Positions 45,131 through 57,077 are shown, numbered from the stretch's first letter. The stretch: 64,000 nucleotides of DNA from Acarospora socialis (GCA_025617375.2 JAMYGW020000004.1:2537390-2601389); one strand, 5' to 3'. Numbers and translations are program-made. Notes: a model not told the origin generated them from the sequence alone.

Positions 45131-47268
45131 CACAGCTCAAATCCCTCATTCAACGCTGAGGCCGTGGCGAATGTGGGAGATGGTGTTTATGAGGGCGAAA
45201 GGGAGATTGGAATTCGTCCGGTTTCTAGAGAAGAGTCTTGACAATCATTCTAGAGAAAATTCTAGAGAGACTGGGCAAAGCGAGAGAAGCAGGGAGATGC
45301 GGATACCAAAGAGCAAGGCGAAGGCGTACAGAATATAGGTAGAAGATGCGACGAAAACGCATGAGAACAGGGGTGTCGAAAGCAACGAAAGTTTCGAGAT
45401 GGCATCATGTTGATCAGAGAACGTATACGGTGAGGCCTAGAGCTCGGTCCGCCGAATACGCCTCAACTGTTTCCAAACGCGGAGAAGGCGCACAAAGAAG
45501 GCAGTCAGGCCATCGGTAGTTGAGTACCTTGACGCGATAATGACAAGTATCGGCTGTCAAAACGGCGGGAATTCTTTCATACAATAGCCTGGTCCGTTTG
45601 TTATCGGACGTTCCTGTACCATGACGCTAGAGATTTGACATGAACAAGGGTTTATTGGAGCGGTAGCCTCGCACCGCCGGACGACAGTGCGTCGAGTTAA
45701 CGCAAAAGGTTCCAGTTTTCCTGCAGGACGATTCTTGATTCTGCTTCCGATCCCTTGTCTGTTATTCACCCCATAAGCGTGCAGGTGAGAAGAGCAATCA
45801 ATAATGACTCCAACAGCATCCACAATGTGCGATTGCAAGGATTGTTGGCATATACGGGCGTAGGTAAGGTAGGCAAAGGTTCCATGTACGAGGATGAGTA
45901 ATAGTGACTTGTCAGACTCACCGCAGAATCAATCCTTCAAAGTTGAGAGGGGCTGTCGAGAAAGAGTGTGAGTGGTCATGAAAGAACAGGAAAGGGATAT
46001 TTTAATCGATAAGTTATTGATAAACATGCCGGCATTCGGTAGTCTTAGCTTTAAAGACGTCTAGTGGCAGTTGGCTCCAGCCCGTCTTTGACCTTTGGCT
46101 TGCTCAGGTCGCAGGAATAGTGTTCAGCTACAGCGCCGGTGTAAATGACTGCCACTGCTGCTGTCGCTGTCAAAGCTCTCAAGCTAGGCCTCTTAGGTAC
46201 GGGAGATCAAGACTGATGGAGTAAAGCTGCACGTCGTACTAACGAACGCCCTCGGGGCTTTGATTTCGTCTGACTTGGCCCCTATCCATACGAAGTAAGT
46301 GCTGACCTTAATCAGAATAATGTTGAGTGGGGAAGCCGCTTTATGTTGTCCTACAGATACGAGTACTCCACCTACTTACGCACATTACTTGTATCTAGCT
46401 AGGTATCGAAGATGCGGCGACCCTAACCAGTGATCTCTGCCTCTCGTCGACTCATGTTTTCGTCATCTAGCTGTGTTTTCGTCCTGTCCAAGGTTCAGAG
46501 GTACTCAAACATCCAGGAAAGCACTCTCATCCGGCCCGAAATCCTAAGCTAACACTTTGGCCGGCCCCAGAGACCGCCCTGGCGCCAGTGCAATTGTGAT
46601 GACTCCATGCCCTGCCGTTGCAGTGCTTGGAACAAACCTTCTATCCATGCGGTCGATCCCGATTGCATACAATTAGAGCTCTGATAGGAAGGATAGACCT
46701 AGTATTGCCTCGGGAGTCGTAACCGGACATGCCTGCCAGGACGACGTCTTGCACCTGTCCAGTACCGTGGCCTTTCCACTTTTGCCCAGTCACGGTCGGG
46801 CAGGATTCGCTCTCACTTACATACTCGAGAATTGCAACTTCTAAAGTGGATTTTACACACATGTTGTGTTATGACTATTTAGCTGCAGTCGTACGGATAT
46901 AACCCTTTCCTCCGCGGTAGCTTTGCAGGTCAGAATGTTACCAGGTGATCAACCATTCTCCGAAATTTGGGTAACCACCCTAAAAGGAATAGGCCACAAA
47001 TGGGTAAGTCCGTTTGAACTTTGATACTGTTTTCGGCAGGTTATAAAATTTGATGGCCTGTTGATAGCGCTAGGAAACTGCGTAGTAATCAGGGGTAAGT
47101 ACCCCAGAACAGTACATGGCAACCCCGTACGCCGGCTAGATAATGCAACCCCATCTGCCCCAGAAACTAACGCCACCAGCTACTGACCCCTATAGCACTT
47201 TAGGAATGACATCGCCGGACCCATGCTTTCAGACCCGCGGGGAATCATCATAATAGCTGAATGATAGC
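45131..47268. other. Intergenic region between GPCR start and PHO85 stop
   Basis: About 2.1 kb without supported genes. Its left end is the GPCR promoter and includes the TTCTAGAGA repeats at 45223-45268. The right end is the PHO85 3' UTR. Open frames are under about 95 codons and lack motifs. Confidence 0.5.
45223..45268. promoter_or_regulatory. Three direct TTCTAGAGA repeats upstream of the GPCR gene
   Basis: Identical 9-mers start at 45223, 45248 and 45260, roughly 95-140 bp upstream of the GPCR start codon. Each contains TTC-nn-GA, close to a heat-shock-element half pair (nTTCnnGAAn). They may bind a heat-shock-type factor or another regulator. No site function is proven. Confidence 0.4.
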
Positions 47269-48358
47269 TCAATATCCACCCTGCGCCGTAACACCCTGTG
47301 CTCCGTAACCCCCTCCGAGTTGTTGCTGCTGTTGCGCGGCTTGGACCTGCTGTTGCGCCACCTGACTTCTCAATTGCCCCAGGTCCCGGAACCACGGGTG
47401 CTGCAAGGCGTCTTTGGCGCTGATCCGCATCTCCGGCCTCAGCTGCAACATCCGGCTCAGCAGGTCAAGCCCCAGTTGGTCGACCTGGGGCAGGATGAGG
47501 CGCAGGTCTTGCGTCGCGTAGATGTGAAAGTTGTTCTTGTACTCCGGGAATTGAGAGATACCAGGCCAAGACCTTTCCGACGGAGTACCCATCAACCGGA
47601 AGATCTTCTGCAGCTGGTCTTCGTTGGTTGTACCGGGAAATAAAGGACGTCCGGTGTACATCTCCGCCATGATGCAGCCAGCCGACCAGATATCGATGCT
47701 GGTGTTGTATGTCCTGCTGCCCAGTAACACATCGGGGGCCCGATACCACAATGTAACGACTTCGTTGGAGAAGGTATTGACCGGAATGCCAAACGCTCGC
47801 GCCAGGCCAAAGTCTGCCAGCTTCAATTGACCTTTGTTGTTGATCAGTAGATTCTGAGGCTTGAGATCTCGATGAAGGACGCGGTTCTCGTGGCAGAAAG
47901 CGATGCCTTGTAATAACTGATGCATAAAGGATTTGATCGTAACGTAGTCCAATTGGCCGCGATCGCCCCGAGAGTCCATGTACTTCTTCAAGTCCTTGTC
48001 CATGTACTCGAACACCAACATGAGCTTGTTCTCGGTGTGGATGACATCGTGGAGGGAGACGATATTCTCGTGTTTGAGCTCTTTCATCAACGAGATCTCG
48101 CGAATTGCCGTGGATGGCGTTCCTTCTTCGGAGTCAAGGTGTATCTCCTTCAGCGCCACGAGTTCACCGGTTTGTCGATTTCGCCCTTTGAAGACCTGAC
48201 TGGTCAGTTGTGTCATTCGCGCACAGGTTGAGGGGCCGTTACTGTTGCGTAAGTGCCCTCACCGAGCTGAGAATGTTAGCTTATCTTCGAGCGGTGTTGT
48301 GTTTGGTAAACCTTGCCTTTTCCAGCTGCTGGAACGAGCTTGGGTGGCGTTTGTCCAT
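47269..48358 (-). CDS. PHO85: PHO85-type cyclin-dependent kinase
   Basis: Three exons, 48358-48317, 48266-48243 and 48195-47269, give 330 residues, a typical CDK length. The start [14 protein letters not shown] leads into the Gly loop [12 protein letters not shown]. Catalytic Lys is at 38. The PSTAIRE cyclin-binding helix is at 49-55. HRDLKPQN has the catalytic Asp at 132, and DFG is at 150-152. The activation segment [21 protein letters not shown] has Ser where many CDKs have the activating Thr, as in Pho85. The C-terminus is Gln-rich. Pho85 kinases with various cyclins control phosphate response, glycogen metabolism, polarity and stress signalling. Exon 1 ends AAG and is followed by GCAAGG, so intron 1 is a GC-AG intron; intron 2 is GT-AG (47 nt). 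The gene is complete although decayed transposons begin about 340 bp upstream. Confidence 0.96.
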
Positions 48359-48700
48359 TTCCTGCAAACTGGCAGGTCTACGAAAATGTGGTTTGGCCTT
48401 CTGCGTAAATAGAACTGAGCTTGGGGAGACGAGCTGTTCGGCGATATCGAGAGTGTGCAGAGCGACGTCCATTAATCTGTTCCTCAGCCGTGCAGCGATC
48501 GGCGCATGTGTGTTCGCTTACAAACTCATTGGCGAGGCGGCACCAATTGTTTATAACTTGTTTACAGAGAGCAAACGCGCAAAAATAGAAGCAGCTGAAG
48601 AGACTCTCAACAGGTAGAATTTAGGAGATAGCAGTGGTACCTGATCGCCATAGGGTATAGTCATGAAATGCCAGGCCCACGAGTCAGATACTTGTGATCC
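48359..48700. promoter_or_regulatory. PHO85 upstream region and boundary to the AT-rich telomeric block
   Basis: The last 340 bp of ordinary composition. CpG sites are still frequent up to about 48620, the last isolated ones appear near 48680 and 48810, and none was read after that. It must contain the PHO85 promoter. No clear boundary element or tRNA gene was found. Confidence 0.5.
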
Positions 48701-49777
48701 ATCCTCTTCTTAAGATCATCATATATTTCAGTATTCATTCTTGCAGAAAGTACATGTTGGAATTAGAAGGTTCTTTAGGAGTTCAACCCTATTCAGTCTA
48801 GTGTCAAAATCGTTCATGTCACATGATATTGCTTAGTCACCACACACAAAAGTTATCCTTTGTGTATTCTAGTCTTCTAGATAATAAAGACATCTAATAT
48901 CAAGCAATAAAAATGTTTCAATTTTTAACAGATTATGAACTCAGAATTCTGTCTTATCTAAATTATTTTTTTATCTTCAATTAATCTTGCTGTCATCATT
49001 TTGACAGTATCTTTACTTGTTTTAATAATCTATTTGAATACTTTCTCAAATAACTTTTTTTTTATAATCTATCTGTGTACTTTCTCAAGTTATTATTTCA
49101 ATATTCTTGAATGATGTTCTTTTTTTATCTTTTCAATAATTTATGTGTTTTGATGTTCATTCTGCAGAAATAATTCATATAATTATGATTTTTTTAAACA
49201 ACACTTTCAACTTTTCTTGTCTTGCTGATGCTGATAACTATGTTTTATGAACTATTAATGTTAAATTTGTTTTTATAAACAAAAATCTATAAACTGTTGT
49301 TTTCAGCACTTTCTCTGAACTCATTATCATATTTGCAGCAGTCAACAATTTAAACTTAAAATTCTTGTTAAAATATATTATCTAAAGTAGAAAAAATGAC
49401 AGAGTGTGTACTATTATATTTTTTTTTTGTCAAAATAATTTTAAAAACTTTATTCAAGATCTATCTGTTCATTAAATATGATTAAAATTGAAGAAATTGT
49501 ATAAAATTCAACAATTTAATATTAAATATCTTACATTCATTACATTTCTTAATTATCATTATGATATCTTCAAGTTCATTGCACTATGTTAATTAACTTA
49601 AAACTTTATCACAACATTTAAAAAAAATAAATTTTAACTTTCTGAACTGAATTATACTCATAGTTCTTTTTAATAATTTGAAATTTACTTTCAATGTTTT
49701 TGTTACAATTAAATATCAATTTATTTAAGTTATCACTTCTATCTTTGATTGTTTTGTCATTAAATTTGTTGATAAAA
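48701..49777. other. Very AT-rich, decayed sequence without recognisable genes
   Basis: About 1.1 kb dominated by A/T, with homopolymer T and A tracts and every frame broken. It is probably an older transposon layer, because it adjoins LTR remnants and shows the same absence of CpG, with more TA dinucleotides than the blocks to its right. No domain could be read. Confidence 0.5.
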
Positions 49778-50140
49778 TATTACAATTATATTTCATAAAA
49801 AAAACTCACAGAGCTGAACCTGAAAGTTTGTTTAAAGTATACTCACAGAAAACTGACTAAATAATTGTTACATAATGTTTTGATGCACATAAAACAAAAA
49901 ATACTCAATATCTCAACAGCAAAACATCAAAAAATACTCAACAGCTTAAGAGTGAGCAAACAAGCAAGAGACTATATAGTAGAATCAATTTTCTTATAAA
50001 ATTGATTGTATTCAACTTACTTAAGCAATAAAGAGTTACTATTTACTAATTTACTCATTATATCATACAAATTATTATATCAACAAGTACAAATCTCTAG
50101 TTCTAATATACTCAAGATATTTTAGATTTAAAATGTAATA
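49778..50140 (+). repeat. Decayed LTR remnant (plus orientation)
   Basis: It resembles the reverse complement of the LTRs at 51248, 57078 and 58600: a left end like TATTACAATTAT, an internal CTCACAGA, the CTATATAGTAGAAT block, and a right end followed by CTTTAAATACTTTTACAATA. That last stretch matches the start of the internal region of these elements. It is therefore a 5' LTR of a plus-oriented copy, with about 100 bp of internal sequence to its right. Boundaries are approximate. Confidence 0.6.
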
Positions 50141-50279
50141 CTTTAAATACTTTTACAATATAATATGATGATGTTTAATACATAGAAGAACACTTCTATC
50201 TTATTATTAACTTAAAGTTAAATACAAAATACATCATCAATATTTACATCACTAAAGTGATCACTGAGCTGAGTTAACT

Positions 50280-50687
50280 TGTTATGATCAAGTCAGAATG
50301 AACTTAAAATAAACTGATGCATATATGTGAAGAGTGTATATTCAGAGTGTCTGAGCAGCAATTATGTGATATTTCAACATGCTTAACAACAAGCTTAACA
50401 AGCAAGCTCAATGAGTGCAGAAGCAAGCTGTCTCAATATGCTTGATGACAAGCTTAACAAGCAAGCTCAATGAATACAGAAACAAGTTGTCTCAATATGC
50501 TTAACAGTGAGATCAGTGAGCAAGCACAGTATATAGTTACAGTCATTTTTCTTATGAAAAGAATCATGTTCAACTTAAATAATCATCTAAAAATTAAAAA
50601 CCAGAACCATTTCAGATTAGCTGTTGTATCAATAAGTATAAACTCTTAGTTTTACATACTTGAGAAAGCTCAGATTAGAACATTATA
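50280..50687 (+). repeat. LTR remnant (plus orientation) with internal duplication
   Basis: It starts TGTTATGATC and ends TTAGAACATTATA, the reverse complement of the LTR at 50730-51081. It is longer (408 against 352 bp) because a segment of about 60 bp containing AAGCTTAACAAGCAAGCTCA occurs twice. The next 42 bases resemble the first bases of the element's internal region, so it was a 5' LTR. It faces the LTR at 50730 across this 42-bp spacer, forming a large inverted repeat. Confidence 0.7.
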
Positions 50688-50729
50688 CTTTGAATACTTT
50701 TACAATATAATGAGTATGATGTTTAACAC

Positions 50730-51081
50730 TGTAACATTCTAACCTGAGATTTCTTGAGTATGTAGAACTAAGAGTTTGTGCTTATTGATATAATGACTGG
50801 TCTGAAATGGTTCTGGTCTTTTGCTCTTAGATAATTACTTAAGTTGAACATGATTCTTTTCATAAGAAAAATGATCATGACTATATACTGAGTTCACTCA
50901 TCAACCTTGTCATCAAGCTTGTTGAGACAGCTCATTCATGCAACCTGTTGAGCTTGCTCATCAAGCTCATTGTTGAGCATGTTGAGATGTCACATGACTG
51001 CTGCTTAAACATTCTCTGAATGTACATCTTTCACATATACACATCAGTTCATTCTAAGTTCATTCTGACTTGATCATAACA
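50730..51081 (-). repeat. 3' LTR of copy C
   Basis: 352 bp, TGTAACATTC to GATCATAACA on the plus strand, i.e. TGTTATG...TTACA on the element's strand, with TG/CA ends. The purine-rich complement of CTATTTTCTTCTTCTC immediately to its right is a polypurine tract, which marks this as the 3' LTR of a minus-strand element. It is more diverged than the other three minus-oriented LTRs. Confidence 0.75.
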
Positions 51082-51247
51082 CTATTTTCTTCTTCTCAGA
51101 TGCTAGTTTTCTAGAATCTATATAAGTGAGAATATTCACATTGTTCATCATCAGCAATGATGCTTTCTAAAAATTCAAATTGTCTAAGAATTGCAAAGAA
51201 AATTCAGATCAGTGGTGTGCTTGTTTTGTTTTCTTGTGACTATTATG

Positions 51248-51608
51248 TGTAATGTTCTAACCTGAGATTTCTTGAGTATATAGAGCTAAGAGTTTGTGCT
51301 TATTGATATAACAGCTGCTCTGAAACAGTTCTGGTCTTTAACTCTTAGATTGTTATTTAAGTTGAACATGATCATTTTCATAAGAAAAACAATTCTACTA
51401 TATAGAATGTGCTCAATGTTTCTGCATTGAGCATTCTTGATGTCTTGATGTCTTGATGTTAAGAGATTGAGTTCTCAGCTTATCTGCTCACCATCAAGCT
51501 GTTACATCATTACATGACTGCTGTCTAGCAGTTCTCTCTGTACACACTTCAGGTAAACTCTTGATCATAGATCTGCAAGTTTCTTTCTCTCTGAGTATGG
51601 TTGTAACA
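51248..51608 (-). repeat. 3' LTR of copy A
   Basis: 361 bp, from TGTAATGTTC to GGTTGTAACA on the plus strand, with TG/CA ends. On the element's strand it follows a polypurine tract (51609-51625). It aligns base for base with the LTR at 57078-57438, with differences that are almost all transitions. Confidence 0.9.
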
Positions 51609-51625
51609 TCATTTTTCTTCTTCAG
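51609..51625 (-). other. Polypurine tract of copy A
   Basis: The minus strand reads CTGAAGAAGAAAAATGA directly before the 3' LTR, the expected primer site for plus-strand DNA synthesis in LTR retrotransposons. It fixes the transcriptional orientation of the element. Confidence 0.75.
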
Positions 51626-52080
51626 GTGCTAGTTTTCTAGAGTTTATTTAAACAAGAGTATATAACAATTTCATTGTCAGCAACAATGCTTTCTAAAAAT
51701 TCCAATTGTCTAAGAATCACAAAGAAAATTCAACTCAGTGGTAGTCTCATCATGTTCTTTTGTGAATTCTGTACCACTCATGATCTCAATTGCTTTGTCA
51801 TGATCAGTGAAAGATCAAAATGCAATAAGTATACTCATCATGATCATCTGTGTGTTGCAGTTTTGTGAAAGTCTCTCAACAGAATTCATCTTTTTCTTCA
51901 AAAGAAAATAAGTGATGCAAATGTGACCCTTGATGTTCTTGCTGTCAAGATGATACATTTTCAAAAGACTTTGAATCAAATGAATTGTCATGCCACACAG
52001 AAGACTGACTGTCTTGCTGCTGAACTTGATAGTGATAATGATGAAACTGAGAATGAAGATTCTCAAACAATGTTGTAACT

Positions 52081-55000
52081 TGTTGACTCAATGTCATCAT
52101 TCTTCTGAACTAATGTCAACTTCTTTTCTCAAAATGTTGAAGTGTTCTTGCACAGTTCTTGAGGTTCTCTTTGGGTTTTCAGATATTTTTTGAGATATCA
52201 TAATCTTTTCATTTTACAAGGTAGTGAGCTTTCTCACTAATCATTCTCTTTTCTAAAATGTTCTTGACTTTGTATTCTTTGTTGAGTTTGACAGACATTT
52301 CAGTGGTTTGAAGTGGTATGAACTGATCACAATGCTGTAACATGAACACATGAAATACTGAGTGTATCTTCATCTTCTTAAGTAAGTCTAGCTCATAGCT
52401 TAGTTTCTTAATGTTTCATATGATTCTGAATGGTTCAATGCTCTTGTTTTCTAACTTCTTGCTTCTTTTCTTAATTTATATATTATCTGTTCTCATGTAT
52501 ATCTTCTTTTCTTTTTCAAATGATTTTGTCTCTATCATTCATTCTTTCTTCTGTTCAATTTGTTTTGTCAGATCTTGATGCAGTTTCTTCATCTGAGTGA
52601 TATTCAAAATTGCTTTTTGACTTTGTGATTCATGTTCTTTGAGATCTCACCATATCTTTGAGTTGTAGTCATAGTTCACATAGAAAGGTGTTTCTTCTGT
52701 GATCTCATTCTTTGCATTGTTGTATGCAAACTGTGCTGTTGACAATAGTCATACTCAGTCATCTTAACTCTTGTTGACATAGTGTCTTAAGTATGTTTTC
52801 ACTGTCTGATTCATTTGTTCACTCTGTTCATCTATTTGTGAGTAATATGCTATTGACATCTTATGCTTTATTCTGAGTTCTGCTGTAAGTGTTTCTCAAA
52901 ACTTGCTTGTGAACAGCTTGTCTCTGTTGATGATAAACTCTTTTAATAGTTCATGATTGCTAATCAACTCTTGCAGTATTGTGTATGTCAATATTGGTGC
53001 TGTTGTGGTTTCTTTAAATGAAATGAACATTGTGTACTTAGTTAATCTGTTCACTATGATCAATATACTATTGAATCTTACTTCTCATGCTGAGTTCTTC
53101 AATGATGATAGCTTTATAATGAAGTTCATGATAACTGACTTTCATGGTGCATCTGATGTGTCAAGTTGCATTACTTTGTTGTATTGCTTATCTTGTCTGA
53201 TCTTATTTCTTTAACATGAGTTGCACACAGCAATCATTCTGATGATTCAATTTCTAAGATTGTTAACATTGCATCTTCTTTACACTAGATTCTCAGTGCA
53301 CTTAACTTCTAGATGCTCATCAGCTCTGCTGTAGTGACACATTCTAATGAGTTCTTTGTCTGTTAAGAAAGCTTGCTTTATCTTGTACATTGCTGCTAAG
53401 TTCTTTGTGAGAATTCTGTTGTTGTCTTTGCTCAGAATTTCAGCATGTATCATTTGTATGTCTTCATGATCAGATTGTCTGCTCAAGGCATCTGCTTCAT
53501 CATTTTCATTACTTTTCTTGTAATGAATTTGAAATTCATAATCTGTCAACTGCTCTGTTCAATGAACCTGTTGTTGGTTGAGTTACTTTGTCATTGTGAA
53601 GTTTCTCAAATTCTTGTGATCTGTGTAGATCTGAATTGACTTGTCTGTTTTTGTGAGATAAGATCTTCAATCTTGTAGTGCTTCTACTATTGCTAGAAGT
53701 TTCTTATTGTGAATCTCATATCTTTTCTTGAGTTCTGATAGCTTTCTAAATCAATATGCTATGAATTTCTGTTGCTCATTCTCAATCTGATATAGACATG
53801 CTTTTACTGTGAAATCTAAAGCATTGATTTTCAGTGTCTTCTCACATGCTGAATTGAGTATTCTCAGATGTGCTGTTTCACTAAAACTTTTCTTTAGTGT
53901 GTGAAATGCATCTTTCTGTTTCTTGTTTCAATGCTATTCTTCTTTCTTGTGTGTCAAACATGTTAATGGTTTCACAATTTTTGCATAGTTTGATATGAAC
54001 TTTCAATAGTAGTTCATCAATTCTAGAAAGACTTGTACTTTCTTAATTCATTTCAGTGTTGACCAGTTTCTGACTGCTTCTGTTTTCTTTGAATTCTTCT
54101 TGATTTGTTTAGATCAAATTACATAGTCTAGAAACTTGACTTTCTTGATCTCAAACTTGCTTTTTGACTTTTTCATGTACAAGACTCTCTCATTGAGCTT
54201 TGCTAATACTTTGCACACATGCTCTCAGTGCTTCTCAAGATTTTCTGAGTATATCAGAATATCATCAAGGTACATGATCACAAAATCATTGAGATATTCT
54301 CTCAATGTGTCATTGATTAACCTTTGAAAGATGACTAAAGCATTCTTCAGTTCAAATGACATGATAATGTATTCATAGTGTTTATATCTTGTTCAGAATG
54401 CTGTCTTTCACTCTTTATCTTCTTTCATTTTAACTTGATAATAGGTGTTCTTAAGATCTAAGCTCATGAATCACTTAGTCTTATTTAATTGGTCTTGCAA
54501 CTCTTTTATCAATGGTAGAAGATAACTGTCTCAATGAGTTATCTCATTGAGTTGTCTGTAATCAACACATAGTTATTTCTTGTCATTCTTCTTTGATATG
54601 AACAGAATCAGGTATTCTGTTGGTGATTTTGATGGTTTTATGAATTCTCACTTAAGATTCTCATCAAGGTAAGTTCTGACTTTCTTGAGTTGATTCTTAC
54701 TCATTGAGTATAATGACATTCACTTAGATTGCTTTCTGTTCAATAGCAGTATTTTGTAATTTCATGACTTATGCTCTGATAAGCTCATTTCTGGTTGTTT
54801 GAAAATCTTGTATGTGTCTTTGATTGCATATATTTCTTTTGTAACTCAGTTGATTCTTAAATTTCTTCTGCATAATCAGAGCATTTCTAGTATCATATTG
54901 TATCTGATCAATTTCATAACATTGAACATTATTTCTTGTGAGTTTTCAAGAATTAAGACTTTCACACAGATTTTCTCATCAATTCTTTCAATGACTTCAT

Positions 55001-55996
55001 TTGTCATTTATATGTTGAATGAACAGCACATTCACCATGTCTCTAATTCTAACATATTGACTGTTTTTTGATTTATGATGTTATCATCTGCTTCAAAATT
55101 CATCAATGTGTTGATCTGATGTTTGTTAATCATGATCTTGATTCATATTTGATGATCATTGTTGTGTTTTTGAGACACTGCTAGCTTCTTGTTCTCTAGT
55201 CTTGTCAAGAAAGCTTTTCATTTTTTGACTCACTGAGTCATTCAGCTCATCTTCAAAGTTCTTAAAATCATCTGAGTTTCTTTCTGATCATAAGGTTTGT
55301 GTACTTTAAGCTGTGTTGTTCAATGTGTCTTTGTAGTTGAGATTCATACTAATTATACTTCATCTGCAACTGACTCTCACAGGTTCTTACTCTTTGCAGA
55401 AATTCAAGTGATATATACTTTTCACTGAAGATTCATCTTTCTTCATTCTGCATGATATACTCTTTTGATAAGCATATCTCAATCTTGTGACTCTTTGTTC
55501 TTCAGACAAGAAATTTTGACAGTACTGCATCATCACTGTTGAAACATTCATCTTTAACAGCTGTCATTAGCTTCTGTAGCTGTTCACATGTCTTTTGTTT
55601 TTCTGCACTTTTGTGTTGTGCTTTCTGTTTCTGAGCTTGTATCTCTTGCTCAAGCTTCTGCTTCTCAAATTGAAGCTTTTCTTCTCTTAATGCTTGTTGT
55701 TGATTCTCAGAGTGCTGATATGCTGTCTTCAGTCTCATATTGACTTCTTATTCATTGATTTTCTTCTGGTCTGCATCTGAATTTAGTGCTTGTCAGATGC
55801 TATCACTGTAGTCTTTTTCTATTTGAGTTTCTTGAGTATTGATCTCTTTGATCTCAGTATCAAGAACATCTTTCTTGATAAAAATAGCTAATTCTATTTT
55901 GTAGACTGATCTGTTGCATTTGTCTTTGCTTTTTCTTTTAAACTTCTGTGAATACCATCTGACTTTATCTTTTATGCTCATGTGTACTCTGCACAT
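52081..55996 (-). pseudogene. Degenerate pol of copy A (RT, RNase H, integrase, chromodomain)
   Basis: Read on the minus strand with many stops. A coiled-coil-like segment rich in Gln, Glu and Lys lies at 55502-55738. The RT active site is intact as FVIMYLDDILIYSE at about 54238-54285. RNase H/connection shows FQIHYKKSNENDEADALSR at about 53480-53540. Integrase shows a zinc-binding CHYSR...CNSC region and ILIIVNRLTKYTMFISFKE at about 53010-53060. A chromodomain near 52130-52240 reads HYLVK-stop-KDYD...NI-stop-KPKENLKNC, with TGA at the two usual Trp positions. Other stops are also mainly TGA at Trp. The element cannot encode a functional polyprotein. Confidence 0.85.
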
Positions 55997-56049
55997 GTCA
56001 TTGTAACAGACTGTTCAGCTGAGAATGTCATGCACTATGCATGTGTTCT

Positions 56050-57046
56050 TCTTGACTGTTGCTGCAACATTTCTTTTTTTCATTCAAGATCTGTTGCATT
56101 CTCAGACAAGATGTTCAGATTTTCTGCAGTTGTAATATGTTCACATCTTGTTTTGTGATGTTATCTGAGACTTAGTGAACCACTCTGACTGACATTCATG
56201 CTCTGCTCATTTAGTTTTTTATGACTTCTGATGATGCTTTTTAATTGCATTGAGATTCATAGAGTTTGTTCTTCTATGTCTTATTGATGAAACATATCAC
56301 TTGATTCATGGTCAGGAGCTTTCTTCTTGATCTTCTATTATAGATGGTATTCAATATTCTTTTTGTTTCATCTGTTATTCTCATTGACAACTGTCAATAC
56401 TAATACTCAGATCAATCATTTTCTGAAGATTGTCTGATTGTTCTGCTTGAGCTATCTTGTCTTTGATGAACTTTCTCAACTCACAATAGTACTGGTAGAT
56501 GAGTGCTTCATCATTTTATCTGGTAAGTGCTGCTAATCACTGAAACTCTGTGGTGTATACTGTTGCTGATTCACTCTGTCACAAGATGTAAACTTATTTC
56601 TCTGCTGCTCTCTCTTCATCAATCACTCTGAAGACTTTTCTGAGTTCTTTCTTGAACTTGCTGAAGTTGTTGAACATGAACTTCATGTCAGTGTTGCACT
56701 CATTGTAACTTTTCTCTAGAAACTCATGCAGTCTGAAGTCAACTCAGTTGAAGATTGCATCTACTAGATAGGTTGTTGCAAACAATGTTTTTTCTTGATT
56801 GATTTGAAACTTTGATTGATTGAATTCAATATACAGGTTGAGCTTGACCACAAAGACTCACAACTTTTCTCATTCTTCACCAAAGATATTGAGTACCTGA
56901 ATCTTTGATGCACTCACTGGTAGTTGTATCACCTGAGTTGGCATCACTGATTGTGTCACCATTCTACTTGAAGTAAATGGTAGAGGTAAGTTCACTTGAG
57001 CTTGTTTCAAGAACAAGATCAAGACATTCTTCTATGTGCCAGACAT
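56050..57046 (-). pseudogene. Degenerate gag of copy A with zinc knuckle
   Basis: It starts at ATG 57046 on the minus strand, 32 bases after the LTR. The capsid-like part reads FVVKLNLYIEFNQSKFQI and EKTLFATTYLVDAIFN-stop-VDFRLHEFL, a typical retrotransposon gag helix pattern with TGA for Trp. A CCHC-like knuckle near 56104-56145 reads YNCRKSEHLV-stop-EC with its first Cys changed to Tyr. The partial copy to the right keeps that Cys (CYNCRKSEHLV). Confidence 0.8.
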
Positions 57047-57077
57047 TGTACTTGTTATATTGTAAGAGTGTTCAAAG

